Virus record (IMG/VR): IMGVR_UViG_3300045940_000156
Location: 1-28,650 of that record
Strand: one strand, 5' to 3'
DNA length: 28,650 bases
Source of the DNA: a virus
Of the stretch, positions 7,330 through 15,640 are shown piece by piece (within the stretch, counting starts at the first letter, position 1; each line of letters opens with the position of its first letter). A program made the translations under genes and the position numbers. The notes beneath the pieces are model-generated. The model was not told where the DNA came from. It saw nothing but the letters and a program-made list of their open reading frames with translations, and searched no databases.

Positions 7330-7538
7330 GCACAGAAAGTCACCGCGATCGTCGCGTGCAATCCTCGCGTGTGGCGTTGGCCAATGCGCCAGCGCCCCCG
7401 CAACGTATCCAACTCATGATCGAAATATTGCTTGCTCATCAACGCGAGATTTGCGAGTATCACAGCGGAACAATCGTGATGCACTTTAATAAACAATCGC
7501 TTGACGTACGCTTGACGCATAATTTGACGCGTTCTTAA
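7326..7538 (+). CDS. Small hypothetical protein after the large terminase
   Basis: This 70-residue protein shares ATGA with the large-terminase stop, which supports translation. It has a basic, Ser-rich N-terminus and a central helix (QRIQLMIEILLAHQREI). No known motif is seen. It is the last gene before an intrinsic terminator 22 bp downstream, so it closes the packaging transcript. Its base use (few CCGG, some CGATCG-like words) is ambiguous between the two regimes of the window. Confidence 0.5.
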   Translation: MSTESHRDRRVQSSRVALANAPAPPQRIQLMIEILLAHQREICEYHSGTIVMHFNKQSLDVRLTHNLTRS

Positions 7539-7560
7539 AACTGTCCGTAGCTTCCAGAGC

Positions 7561-7608
7561 GGGCGGGGTTTCGTGTCCAGAGGACATGAGGACCTCGCCC
7601 TTTTTTTT
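7561..7608 (+). terminator. Intrinsic terminator between packaging and portal genes
   Basis: GGGCGGGGT (7561-7569) pairs with ACCTCGCCC (7592-7600) in a 9-bp stem with one G-U pair. An inner stem TGTCC (7574-7578) pairs with GGACA (7582-7586) around an AGA loop. Eight T residues follow at once (7601-7608). This is a classic Rho-independent terminator on the + strand. It lies only 17 bp upstream of the portal start, so the head/tail genes need read-through, antitermination, or their own promoter. Confidence 0.85.
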
Positions 7609-7624
7609 GCAGTGAGTACGTCCT

Positions 7625-9007
7625 ATGTCCTGGTTGTCGACGCTGTTGCATCCTGTCCGTTTCTGGCGTGCACAAAGCCCGCGCTCGATCGATACCAGCA
7701 CGCTCGATCATCGCGCAAGCGGCTGGCTTGTCTCGTGGGCGCTTGGGCGAGCGACAACGTCTGGCGTCGCTGTTTCGCCTGCCAGCGCTATGGCGCTGTC
7801 AACGTACTATGCATGCTTGCGCAACGTCTCAGAGGACATCGCCAAGCTGCCCCTCATCACGTATCAACGCGTTGGCCGTGGCAAACGTCGTGCGCCAGAA
7901 CATCCCTACTATGAGCTGTTGCGTGCACAGCCCAACGAGGATATGTCCTCGATGTCCATGCGTGAAGTCTTGATGCATCATGCTATGGCCTGGGGGAACG
8001 CGTACGCTGAGATCGTCTGGACGCCAGGACAACGCCGCGTGCACGCGCTGTATCCTCTGCATCCAAGTCGCGTCTGGATACGTCGCGACGACGCGGGCGC
8101 GCTGGTGTATGACGTGGTGGGCGATGACATCACGTTGCCAAGCGGCGAGTCGTTTGGCGTGCAACGCATACGCCAGTCGAGCATGTTACACGTCAAGGGT
8201 TTGGGCGCAGAGGGCTACAGCGGCTATAGCGTCCTCGCACTGGCCGCGGAAAGTCTCGGCTTAGGACTGGCAGCGCAAGCGTTTGGCGCCGCGTTTTTCG
8301 GCAATGGCGCAAGTATTGGCGCGATCCTCTCCCATCCATCCACACTGTCACCAGAAGCGCAGAAGCGCTTGCGCGAGTCGTTTCAGACGGTCTATGGCGG
8401 CGGACCCTCGAACGCCATGAAAGTCGCAGTGCTGGAGGAAGGCTTGAAGTATGAAAAGCTGGGGATTCCGCCCAATGAGGCGCAATTTCTGGAAACCCGC
8501 CAATTTCAGGTCCTCGAAATAGCGCGCTGGTTTCGCGTGCCGCCGGACAAGCTGGGCGATCTCAGCAACGCGACTTTCAGCAACATCGAGCATCAAGCGA
8601 TCGCGTATGTCGTCGACACGCTTACTCCCTGGGCCGTGCGCTTTGAACAAGAGTTCAATCGCAAGTTATTCGCTGGGACGGACTTTTTTTGTGAGCACGT
8701 CTTTCAAGCGCAATTGCGGGGCGATCAACAAGCACGCGCCAATTTTTACAAGGAACTTTTTGGCATGGCGGCGTTGTCACCCAACGACATACGCGAGCTG
8801 GAGAACATGAACCCCATCGCCCATGGCTCGACATACTTTGTCGCCGCCAACAACTATCGCCCGCTGCAAGAAGTCGTCGAGGGAGAAGGGCTTGCAGCGC
8901 GCAACGGGCAACGCGACACAACTCCCCGTGTGCCCGCGTTGCCCGCTCGCAATGGCACGTCCGCAGACGACCAGGACGCGGACGCGGACGACAGCGCAGA
9001 CGCTTGA
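7625..9007 (+). CDS. Portal protein, HK97 family
   Basis: This 460-residue protein matches the HK97-type portal. SAMALSTYYACLRNVSEDIAK near residues 53-73 is the conserved opening (a serine, then a run leading to the I-A-x-LP turn). A central region carries the MAWGNAYAEI block. The C-terminal half includes PPDKLGDLSNATFSNIEHQA, the highly conserved clip/stem signature. Twelve copies form the ring through which DNA enters the capsid. The last about 40 residues are Asp/Ala-rich and likely disordered. The ribosome site is weak. It is the first gene past the terminator and the first with the GTCGAC-rich, CCGG-poor base use. Confidence 0.93.
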   Translation: MSWLSTLLHPVRFWRAQSPRSIDTSTLDHRASGWLVSWALGRATTSGVAVSPASAMALSTYYACLRNVSEDIAKLPLITYQRVGRGKRRAPEHPYYELLRAQPNEDMSSMSMREVLMHHAMAWGNAYAEIVWTPGQRRVHALYPLHPSRVWIRRDDAGALVYDVVGDDITLPSGESFGVQRIRQSSMLHVKGLGAEGYSGYSVLALAAESLGLGLAAQAFGAAFFGNGASIGAILSHPSTLSPEAQKRLRESFQTVYGGGPSNAMKVAVLEEGLKYEKLGIPPNEAQFLETRQFQVLEIARWFRVPPDKLGDLSNATFSNIEHQAIAYVVDTLTPWAVRFEQEFNRKLFAGTDFFCEHVFQAQLRGDQQARANFYKELFGMAALSPNDIRELENMNPIAHGSTYFVAANNYRPLQEVVEGEGLAARNGQRDTTPRVPALPARNGTSADDQDADADDSADA

Positions 9008-9022
9008 CACGAGGACACACGC

Positions 9023-10117
9023 ATGCCCATACCCAAACCCCGCAAGAATGAGTCGCAAGACGACTTCATGAGTCGTTGCATGGGCGATGACATCATGCAA
9101 GAGGACTTTCCCGACCAGGAACAACGCAGCGCCGTGTGTCATCGCCAATGGCGCGAGGAACATGGCGAGACGTCGAGCGATGGCACGACCGCACAGTGTT
9201 GGATGCATCATCTTGGCGTCTGGGCAATGGAACCGATGCGCTTTCGTCGACTGGTCGACGTCTGGAAAGCGGGCTTGCTGCCAGTCGTCACGCTCGATCC
9301 CGCAGCGCGTGCACGCGAAGAACGGCCGTATGATGTCCAGGACGGTGTTGCTGTGGTGTCGCTTATTGGTCCCATGACGAAAGGGCCAAGCAAGTTCACG
9401 GGCACCAGCACGCTAGAGACACGTCAGGCGTTGCGCGCAGCGCTGCGCGATCGTGACGTGGCACAAGTCCTGCTCCATGTCGACTCGCCAGGAGGACACG
9501 TTGCGGGCGTGCAAGAACTCGCAGACGACGTCTATCGCGTCAACGCCAGCAAACGCGTGACAGCGTACATCGAGGACCTCGGCGCCAGCGCTGCGTACTG
9601 GGTGGCGTCGCAAGCCAGTCGTCTCGTTGCCAACAGCACGGCTGAGATCGGCTCTATTGGCACAATGGCTATTCTGGAGGATGACAGCAAACGTCTGGAA
9701 CGCCTGGGCGTCACAGTGCACGTCATAAGCACAGCGCCATACAAAGCGATCGGCGCGCCCGGCGTTCCAGTCACGCCAGAAGCGTTGCACTACTTACACG
9801 AGCGCGTGAACGCGATCAATCGACACTTTCTGGCGAGCATTCAACGCGGACGACTTCTGACACCAGAACACATCCAACACGTCAGCGATGGACGCGTGTT
9901 TGCGGCGGACGTCGCACGAGAGTTGCGCTTGATCGACACGATACAGTCGTTGGATACCACCCTGGCAGAGATGCGCGAGACGTCCTCGCAGAGCGGAACG
10001 TCCTCGCGTCGAGCGATGTTGGCGCAACATCGCGTGTTGAGTCCAAAGCTGCGTATTGAGCACACGCAGCGCTTACTACGGGAGGCAATGTCACATGCCA
10101 AGCGCAGCATCGTTTGA
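9023..10117 (+). CDS. Head maturation protease, S49/SppA-like, with N-terminal phage module
   Basis: This 364-residue protein has two parts. Residues 1-45 (PKPRKNESQDDFMSRCM, then FPDQEQRSAVCHRQW) are a short module often found at the front of phage head proteases. From about residue 105 comes a ClpP/SppA-fold protease: VDSPGG at 153-158, the likely nucleophile Ser189 in DLGASAAYW, and the general base Lys241 in APYKAIG. This resembles lambda gpC and SppA. It is expected to remove the capsid scaffold during prohead maturation. GAGGACACACGC precedes the ATG. Its 3' end overlaps the capsid start by 23 nt. The C-terminal helical part (about 300-364) may act as scaffold. Confidence 0.88.
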   Translation: MPIPKPRKNESQDDFMSRCMGDDIMQEDFPDQEQRSAVCHRQWREEHGETSSDGTTAQCWMHHLGVWAMEPMRFRRLVDVWKAGLLPVVTLDPAARAREERPYDVQDGVAVVSLIGPMTKGPSKFTGTSTLETRQALRAALRDRDVAQVLLHVDSPGGHVAGVQELADDVYRVNASKRVTAYIEDLGASAAYWVASQASRLVANSTAEIGSIGTMAILEDDSKRLERLGVTVHVISTAPYKAIGAPGVPVTPEALHYLHERVNAINRHFLASIQRGRLLTPEHIQHVSDGRVFAADVARELRLIDTIQSLDTTLAEMRETSSQSGTSSRRAMLAQHRVLSPKLRIEHTQRLLREAMSHAKRSIV

Positions 10118-11513
10118 AGTTCCCAAGAGTCGCGCCATCAAAAATCTCAATGACTTACTTGTGGAGGCACGCGAGTCGGCAGAGAAAGCACAAGCCCTGG
10201 AGGAACGGGCAGCGGACGAGGAACGCGACTTGACAGAGGATGAGCACGAGGAAATTGAAGCACTGCTCAACAACGCGATCGCGTTGCGCAAGCAATATGA
10301 CGAGCAATTGGCTGCCGACCAGAAAGCGGCGCGCCGTGCGATGATCGCGGACACGCAGCGCTATGTGATGGACGCGCCGTCTGCCAGCATGACGCTGACA
10401 CGCGGCGGACTGACACGCGTCACGCACATGCACGATCGCATCATGGACGATCCCAAACGCGGCTTTACTGGCGGCTTTGGCGAGTTCCTGTCTGTCGTCC
10501 ATAAAGCGGCGATACCAGGACAAGGCTTGATCGACGAGCGCTTGCTGAAAATGCAGATGCACGCTGCGGCGAGCGGCATGAATCAGGGCGACGTCACGCA
10601 GGGCGGCGCGCTCGTGCCACCGTCGTACAGTCAGCAACTCTTGAACGTGATCAATCAAGCGCCAGAAAACTTGATGCAGTATTGCCAGCAATATACGGTT
10701 GTCGGTGAGTCGCTGACGTTCCCTGTCGCGGGCGATAGCATTGGCGCCTCGCGCTATGGCGGCTGCCAAGCGTACTGGGTGGCCGAGGCCGACCAGAAAA
10801 CCGCCAGTTTTCCGAGAACGCGTCAACTCAAGCTTGAGCCGCAGGAACTTGCGGTTGTGGTGTTTGCGACGGACAAGCTGTTGCGCAATGCCAGCGCGCT
10901 CGAGGCGTATATACGCCAAGCGGCCAGCGAGGCAATTATGTGGAGCGTCAACAACGCGATCTTGTTTGGCACTGGCACCGGACAGCCCTTTGGTATCATG
11001 AACTCGCCCGCGCTCATCACGGTCCCAGAGGAAGGCGCGCAGACCGCCCTGCTTGTGCTGGAAAACGTCAACAATATGTATGGCCGCTTGCATCCTCGCG
11101 CCGAGCAGGGGGCGCGCTGGTTCGTCAACAAGGACGTCGAGCCCGCGCTTGAAAGTCTCAATGCGCTCGTGGGCACGGGCGGATTTCCCGTGTTCATTGC
11201 GTCGCCAACGGGCTGGCCGAACATTGCAGAGCCACCCCAGCGTCGACTCAAAGGACTTCCGCTGCATACCGTCGAGTATTGCCAGACGCTTGGCACGACG
11301 GGCGATATTATCCTTGCAAACCTCGGCTTTGTGGCGCTTGGCTTGCAAGGCGGCATCGAGGAAGCGATGTCGATACACGTGCGCTTTCTCTGGGACGAGA
11401 CAGCGTTTCGCTTTGTGTTCAATGTCGACGCGCAACCCATTTTGACGGTGCCGCTCACGCCGGCGCATGGCACCAACACGCTGTCTGCATACATTGCGCT
11501 GGCGACGCGCTAG
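10095..11513 (+). CDS. Major capsid protein, HK97 fold, with N-terminal delta domain
   Basis: This 472-residue protein has a charged coiled-coil N-terminus (about 1-80: repeated Glu/Ala/Lys, including EERAADEERDLTEDEHEEIE), typical of the scaffolding delta domain that the head protease removes. The rest reads as an HK97 gp5-like capsid: GGALVPPSYSQQLLNVI near residue 170, ILFGTGTGQPFGIMNS near 295, and C-terminal strands ending PILTVPLTPAHGTN. ATG 10095 is chosen over a TTG in the same frame at 10056 because GGGAGG (10080-10085) precedes it. It overlaps the protease gene, a common arrangement. Confidence 0.92.
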   Translation: MPSAASFEVPKSRAIKNLNDLLVEARESAEKAQALEERAADEERDLTEDEHEEIEALLNNAIALRKQYDEQLAADQKAARRAMIADTQRYVMDAPSASMTLTRGGLTRVTHMHDRIMDDPKRGFTGGFGEFLSVVHKAAIPGQGLIDERLLKMQMHAAASGMNQGDVTQGGALVPPSYSQQLLNVINQAPENLMQYCQQYTVVGESLTFPVAGDSIGASRYGGCQAYWVAEADQKTASFPRTRQLKLEPQELAVVVFATDKLLRNASALEAYIRQAASEAIMWSVNNAILFGTGTGQPFGIMNSPALITVPEEGAQTALLVLENVNNMYGRLHPRAEQGARWFVNKDVEPALESLNALVGTGGFPVFIASPTGWPNIAEPPQRRLKGLPLHTVEYCQTLGTTGDIILANLGFVALGLQGGIEEAMSIHVRFLWDETAFRFVFNVDAQPILTVPLTPAHGTNTLSAYIALATR

Positions 11514-11523
11514 GGGGTCGACC

Positions 11524-12003
11524 ATGCAAGGACGCACACTCGTCAACGTCATTGGCGCGATTCTTCCGCGTGACATCACGGGCGCAGCGATCGTCGGTCA
11601 ATGGATCTCGTGCAAATACTATCGCGCTGTGTCGATCGTGCTTGTGCAAGGCGGCTGGGCGGGCGGCACGCCCGCTGTGACGCTCGTGCAAGCGCGAGAC
11701 GTGCAAGGACTGGACGCCAAACCGCTGGCGTTTGCCAAGCGCTATCAACAAGCGTTCAACACGGGCGCGACGGGCTTTGTTGAGTCGCTCGTCAGCAACA
11801 ACACGTTCCCGCTTCCCGCCACCGCGAACCAGATCCATCTCATCGAGATCAACAGCGCAGCGCTCGACAGTAACGCGGGCTTTGATTGCATGCGCTGCGA
11901 GATCTCCAGTCCTGGCGCGTTTGCGGATCTGTTGTGTGGGTTGTATCTCGGGATCAGTCCGCGCTACGTCGACAGCAAAATGCCCAACGCGCTGGCAAAC
12001 TAG
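11524..12003 (+). CDS. Hypothetical head-region protein downstream of capsid
   Basis: This 159-residue soluble protein is predicted beta-rich. Its opening TLVNVIGAILPRDITGAAIVG and ending (LYLGISPRYVDSKMPNALAN) resemble the small proteins often found just after HK97-type capsid genes. Those are thought to be head decoration or neck proteins. Four Cys residues occur, without a metal-binding spacing that I recognise. The frame is open upstream to 11467, but ATG 11524 lies 10 nt after the capsid stop and starts the recognisable part. The function is inferred from position only. Confidence 0.6.
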   Translation: MQGRTLVNVIGAILPRDITGAAIVGQWISCKYYRAVSIVLVQGGWAGGTPAVTLVQARDVQGLDAKPLAFAKRYQQAFNTGATGFVESLVSNNTFPLPATANQIHLIEINSAALDSNAGFDCMRCEISSPGAFADLLCGLYLGISPRYVDSKMPNALAN

Positions 12004-12014
12004 GAGGACAGCGT

Positions 12015-12467
12015 ATGCAGCTCATTCGTTTTGGCGATCGTGGCATGAACATGGACTTGCTGTTGGCGTGGGAGCTCGTCACAGACGCCCCTGGCGCGTC
12101 CTCTGACACGTCCGCGTCTGCCAGCGTGTCTGAGCGCACGTCGAGCGCAACGAGCGCGCCAGCGTCGACCATAACGCCAGAATCGACCACAACGCCAGCA
12201 TGGGCGATCACGCCAGCGTCGAGCGCGGACGAGTCGCCAACGTCAGACGTGCCAGTGATGACGACAACAAGTGTCGTTGCGCCAGCGCAGGACCTCATAC
12301 TCAGCGCTGGCGACGCGCCAGCGTCAGTGCCAGAGGACAACATCACGCTCACATTGTATTTTGCGCTGGCAGACACAAGCGGACCGTACACGATCGCGTT
12401 GACGGGCGCGCAAGCGCGGACGATGCAACGCTGGCTCGCAGCGCGCAGCGGCGCGTTGCTGCGCTAG
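12015..12467 (+). CDS. Small head-region protein with a Ser/Thr/Pro-rich insert
   Basis: This 151-residue protein starts MQLIRFGDRGMNMDLLLAWEL and ends with ITLTLYFALADTSGPYTIAL then TGAQARTMQRWLAARS. Together these look like one small beta-hairpin/helix domain. Between them (about residues 25-110) lies low-complexity sequence rich in Ser, Thr, Ala and Pro, built from recurring GCGCCAGCG and ACGCCAGCG words. TAGGAGGA precedes ATG 12015, a strong ribosome site, so the frame open upstream is not used. Such inserts usually form flexible surface loops. I do not recognise the family. Confidence 0.6.
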   Translation: MQLIRFGDRGMNMDLLLAWELVTDAPGASSDTSASASVSERTSSATSAPASTITPESTTTPAWAITPASSADESPTSDVPVMTTTSVVAPAQDLILSAGDAPASVPEDNITLTLYFALADTSGPYTIALTGAQARTMQRWLAARSGALLR

Positions 12468-12482
12468 ACAAGGAGAAAAATT

Positions 12483-13385
12483 TTGCATCTCTACACTATT
12501 CACTGGCAACAGATTGTCGAGTTGTTGCACCAGATGAGCGTTGTTGTGGGCGAGGGCTTGCCCTACTCCTGGTCTGTCTCGCAAGATCAACAACTTTTGC
12601 TGGTGTATCTCACCGATGATCCCGAATCCTCAGAAGTCACAACGACGCCCGTCGATCTCGCCCCCGTCATACCAGACGAACCGCTACCGCCGCCAGAGCC
12701 GTTGACGTTGCTCACGATCGAGCCAACAGAGATGGCGCTTGGCGATCTTGATACAACGCTCATTGTCCGCGGCCATGCGTTCCGCGATTCAACGGTGATC
12801 GTGTTCAACAACGTCGTGGTGCCAACAACGTACGCGTCGCCCGAGGAACTCAATACGATCGTGAGTCCCTCGATGGCCCCTGGCGCACCAGTCGCGCCCG
12901 TCGCGGGTGCAGTGCCCGTCCAGGTCCAGCAAGATCAACTCGTCGTGCCAGAGGACGCGTCGATCGTGTTCACGTATACGGGCGTTGCGCCAACGCCAAC
13001 GGGCGTCATTCCTGGCAGTCCTGGCACGTTCACGCCCCTGGGCGCGACAACGCCCGCCGATCTCGTCACGTTGCAAGGACTCGGCGCGCTGGGCGAGACA
13101 ACCGCTTGGACGTCGAGCCAATATGTCGTCCTGGGCGATGCGTCGATGGCAGCATGGACGGGATCAGCATGGGCAGCGCGAGCATGGCCCACTGGCGTCA
13201 CAGCCGGCACTCCTGGCAGCTTCACCCCCGCTGGTTGTCTGGTGCCACAAACGTTGACGTCCTTGCAAGCACGGGGCGCGCTCGGCCAGACCGCCGCATG
13301 GACGACGGGACAACGGGTCGTCCTGGGTGACGCGTCCAATGCGTATTGGAACGGCACCGCCTGGACAGCGGGCAGCGCGCCATAA
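12483..13385 (+). CDS. Virion decoration-type protein: Ig-like (IPT/TIG) domain plus two C-terminal repeats
   Basis: This 300-residue protein starts at TTG 12483 after AAGGAG (12469-12474). Residues 1-60 are unique. Residues about 75-167 resemble an IPT/TIG Ig-like fold (LLTIEPTEMALGDLDTTL, then VIVFNNVVVPTTY). Residues about 172-234 and 236-300 are two copies of a ~64-residue unit with TPGSFTP-like, TTAWT and YVVLGDAS...W.G.AW elements. Such units decorate phage heads or tails and may bind surface sugars. A Pro-rich linker (PDEPLPPPEP) joins the parts. It sits between head genes, so capsid decoration is the best guess. Confidence 0.65.
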   Translation: MHLYTIHWQQIVELLHQMSVVVGEGLPYSWSVSQDQQLLLVYLTDDPESSEVTTTPVDLAPVIPDEPLPPPEPLTLLTIEPTEMALGDLDTTLIVRGHAFRDSTVIVFNNVVVPTTYASPEELNTIVSPSMAPGAPVAPVAGAVPVQVQQDQLVVPEDASIVFTYTGVAPTPTGVIPGSPGTFTPLGATTPADLVTLQGLGALGETTAWTSSQYVVLGDASMAAWTGSAWAARAWPTGVTAGTPGSFTPAGCLVPQTLTSLQARGALGQTAAWTTGQRVVLGDASNAYWNGTAWTAGSAP

Positions 13386-13409
13386 GTCTGGCAGCGACAG
13401 GACATCAGT

Positions 13410-13994
13410 ATGTACACGTTGTGTACGCTAGAGGACGTCACACAATTGCAACGCGGCAGCGTCGACGCGGAGTTGTACCCGCTCATCACGCAACTCGTGC
13501 GCAGTGTAACGCGACTGTTTGCCACACACTGCGATCGCATGGACTGGGACTATCGCGAGGCGGTCGACTATTTTGACAGCGCGTGTCGACTGTGGGCGCG
13601 ACACTTGCCGATCGACAGCACGCAAGCGTTGACGATACGCACCTCAAGCACAAGCCAATGGACGCCAGACGCCAGCGTTGTGGTCGACGCGTCGCAGTAT
13701 GTGGTGTGGCCGGATGAGGGCACGATTGTTTTTCGCATCGCGCCCCCCTCTGGTCTGCGCAACGTCCAAGTCAGCTATACGGGCGGCTATCTCACCAGCG
13801 ACGCTGTCGGCGCACCAGAGGACTTGCGCGAGCTGGCGACGATGCAAGCCAGTTTTTTTTTCCAGCGACGCTCAGAACTGGGCTTGATCGCGCATAGTCT
13901 GGAAGGGTCCGCCATCACGCAGGAACAAAAGTTGACATTGCTTCCGCTCGTGTGGCGGCACTTGTGGCGCTATCGACGCACGGTGTTTGCATAG
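13410..13994 (+). CDS. Head-tail connector, HK97 gp6-like
   Basis: This 194-residue protein has an N-terminal helical half: CTLEDVTQLQRG, then a helix bundle around VRSVTRLFATHCDRMDW. A beta-rich middle includes the strand YTGGYL. A C-terminal helical segment carries the PEDLRELATMQASFFFQRR block typical of gp6-like connectors. These form the ring below the portal. The position, two genes before the tail tube, fits. AGGACATCAGT lies upstream of the ATG. The family call is by motif pattern, not by search. Confidence 0.7.
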   Translation: MYTLCTLEDVTQLQRGSVDAELYPLITQLVRSVTRLFATHCDRMDWDYREAVDYFDSACRLWARHLPIDSTQALTIRTSSTSQWTPDASVVVDASQYVVWPDEGTIVFRIAPPSGLRNVQVSYTGGYLTSDAVGAPEDLRELATMQASFFFQRRSELGLIAHSLEGSAITQEQKLTLLPLVWRHLWRYRRTVFA

Positions 13995-14004
13995 GACAGA
14001 CAGC

Positions 14005-14508
14005 ATGGCACTGGCATTGCCGCCGCCGTTTCTGGCGATTTTTCGTCCCAGTATACGTGAACGACTCTGGCAAGCGATCGAGACACAGCTTGCGACGATA
14101 CACGTCGACAATGGCTGGCCGTTCACGCTGCATCTTGGTCGACGTGGCAACTTGTCGCCGCTCGACTTGCAAAGCTTTCCCGCGGCGGTCTTGATTCCCG
14201 TCACCGATGAGCCAGACAGCGACGCGTACAGTACCAATCGCAGAATACTCAGCTTTCGCGTGGCGTGCTGGGTTCGGCCGCATGCCAAGACCGCCATACA
14301 ACTTGAACCCGTGTTGAACGCTGTCGCGATCGTGATGCAGCAAGATCCGCTGTGGAATCGACTGGCAGACAACACCGACGAGGGGGTGACAGTGTATGTG
14401 TACGTCGAGGGCGAAAGCGAGGAAGCCTGCGCAGAGATCGAATATAGCGTGCAGTATCGCACGCGTATCGAGGACCCAACGTTGGCCCCTGGCGAGCCAC
14501 AGCCCTAG
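14005..14508 (+). CDS. Probable tail terminator / tail completion protein (gpU-like)
   Basis: This 167-residue protein starts ATG 14005, after AGGACAGACAGC. Its pattern is a first helix (IRERLWQAIETQLATI), then alternating strands (LSFRVACWVRP), then a long helix (LEPVLNAVAIVMQQDPLW) and closing strands. This is the layout of lambda gpU-like tail terminators and related minor tail proteins that cap the tail tube. It lies just before the tail tube gene, where such a protein is expected. It could instead be a head-closure protein, as no separate one was recognised. Confidence 0.55.
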   Translation: MALALPPPFLAIFRPSIRERLWQAIETQLATIHVDNGWPFTLHLGRRGNLSPLDLQSFPAAVLIPVTDEPDSDAYSTNRRILSFRVACWVRPHAKTAIQLEPVLNAVAIVMQQDPLWNRLADNTDEGVTVYVYVEGESEEACAEIEYSVQYRTRIEDPTLAPGEPQP

Positions 14509-14520
14509 AGAGGACGCGTT

Positions 14521-15636
14521 ATGGTGCTAGAAAGACATCTGGTTGATCGCATCGAAATGTCGCTTTTTCGTCGCGAAGCTGTCTATGGACAGGGAGTGTC
14601 GCCCTACGACGCTGCAGGCGTGTGCCAGATGACCGATTTTGACGACGCGTCGCCGCATGTCACATGGGACGATACATTGCAAGCCAACAACGATGTCATC
14701 ACGGGCAAGGAATTTCCCACGCATCAAGAAATCCCGCGCCAGTCGTTTGGCATGACGTATACCGAGCCGCGTTGCAAGCCCAACACGATCGCGGGCTTGC
14801 TGGGCTTGACGATGGGCAGTGTGTTTGCGTCGCAACGCGACGGTAGTCGCAACGCGTATCGTCACGCGCTGCGACTAGGGGGCGCCACAACGCTGCCCTC
14901 GATCGCGGTGCATGTATCGTACGATCGCGCCACAATCGAGACGGGCTTTCGCTACTATGGCGTCAAGTGTAGTTCGTTGACGCTGTCCAACAATGGCCCA
15001 TACTGGCAACTCGCGGCAACGCTCATCGGCTCTGGTCGACGCGTCAACGATACGCCCAACGCGACGATTACGCCCCCTGTGGCAGAAAACTGGGTGCGCT
15101 GGGGCGATACGCGCTTTTTTATGCGTCCGCTGACGTCTGGCGTCATTGTGCCGCCTACAGCGCCAACGCAGCGCGCTATGAACTTGTCTGGCGGCGCGAC
15201 AACGGGCGCTATCGAGATCTCGCCCTATATGCGCAGCTTCACCGTCACGCTCAACAACAATCTCGCGGCTGAGTCGGGTTATCGTCCCTGGTCTGGCGCG
15301 TATCGTGCCAATTTTCACGGCACGCGTCGCGAGATCACGTCAGAAATCACGTTTGACGTCGACGATGCGTATGAAGCGCGCTATCTCGACAACTATTTCA
15401 AGCAATACAACATCGCGCTAGAAGTCGACTGTGGCAGCGTCGACGTGATCGTGGCAGGGGGCGTGTATCGCTGGGGCTTTCAACTCTTGTTTCCCGCGCT
15501 GCGCTTAACACGCGTTGCACGAGGACAGCAAGACATGCTCGACAATATTACCTACAGCGCGATCGCGCTCGACGATCGCACCAACGCGCCTATGTATGCG
15601 TGGATCTACAATCAACGTCCGCGCTATCTGGGCTAG
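14521..15636 (+). CDS. Major tail tube protein
   Basis: This 371-residue, beta-rich protein has a regular strand pattern and duplicated halves. YYGVKCSSLTLSNNGPYWQL near residue 145 and YMRSFTVTLNNNLAAESGY near 237 are the paired strands of the tube fold, where CSSLTLS-type segments are conserved in phage tail tube proteins. It lies between the terminator-like gene and the tail chaperone, as expected. It is longer than a lambda gpV core, so it may carry an extra domain or be a fused duplication of the fold. GAGGACGCGTT precedes ATG. Confidence 0.75.
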   Translation: MVLERHLVDRIEMSLFRREAVYGQGVSPYDAAGVCQMTDFDDASPHVTWDDTLQANNDVITGKEFPTHQEIPRQSFGMTYTEPRCKPNTIAGLLGLTMGSVFASQRDGSRNAYRHALRLGGATTLPSIAVHVSYDRATIETGFRYYGVKCSSLTLSNNGPYWQLAATLIGSGRRVNDTPNATITPPVAENWVRWGDTRFFMRPLTSGVIVPPTAPTQRAMNLSGGATTGAIEISPYMRSFTVTLNNNLAAESGYRPWSGAYRANFHGTRREITSEITFDVDDAYEARYLDNYFKQYNIALEVDCGSVDVIVAGGVYRWGFQLLFPALRLTRVARGQQDMLDNITYSAIALDDRTNAPMYAWIYNQRPRYLG

Positions 15637-15640
15637 TGCT

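Noticed and set aside
10155-11579. 474-aa minus-strand frame over the capsid gene
   Set aside because: It mirrors the capsid coding frame, is Arg/His/Gln-rich without any domain pattern, and the capsid match on the + strand is strong.
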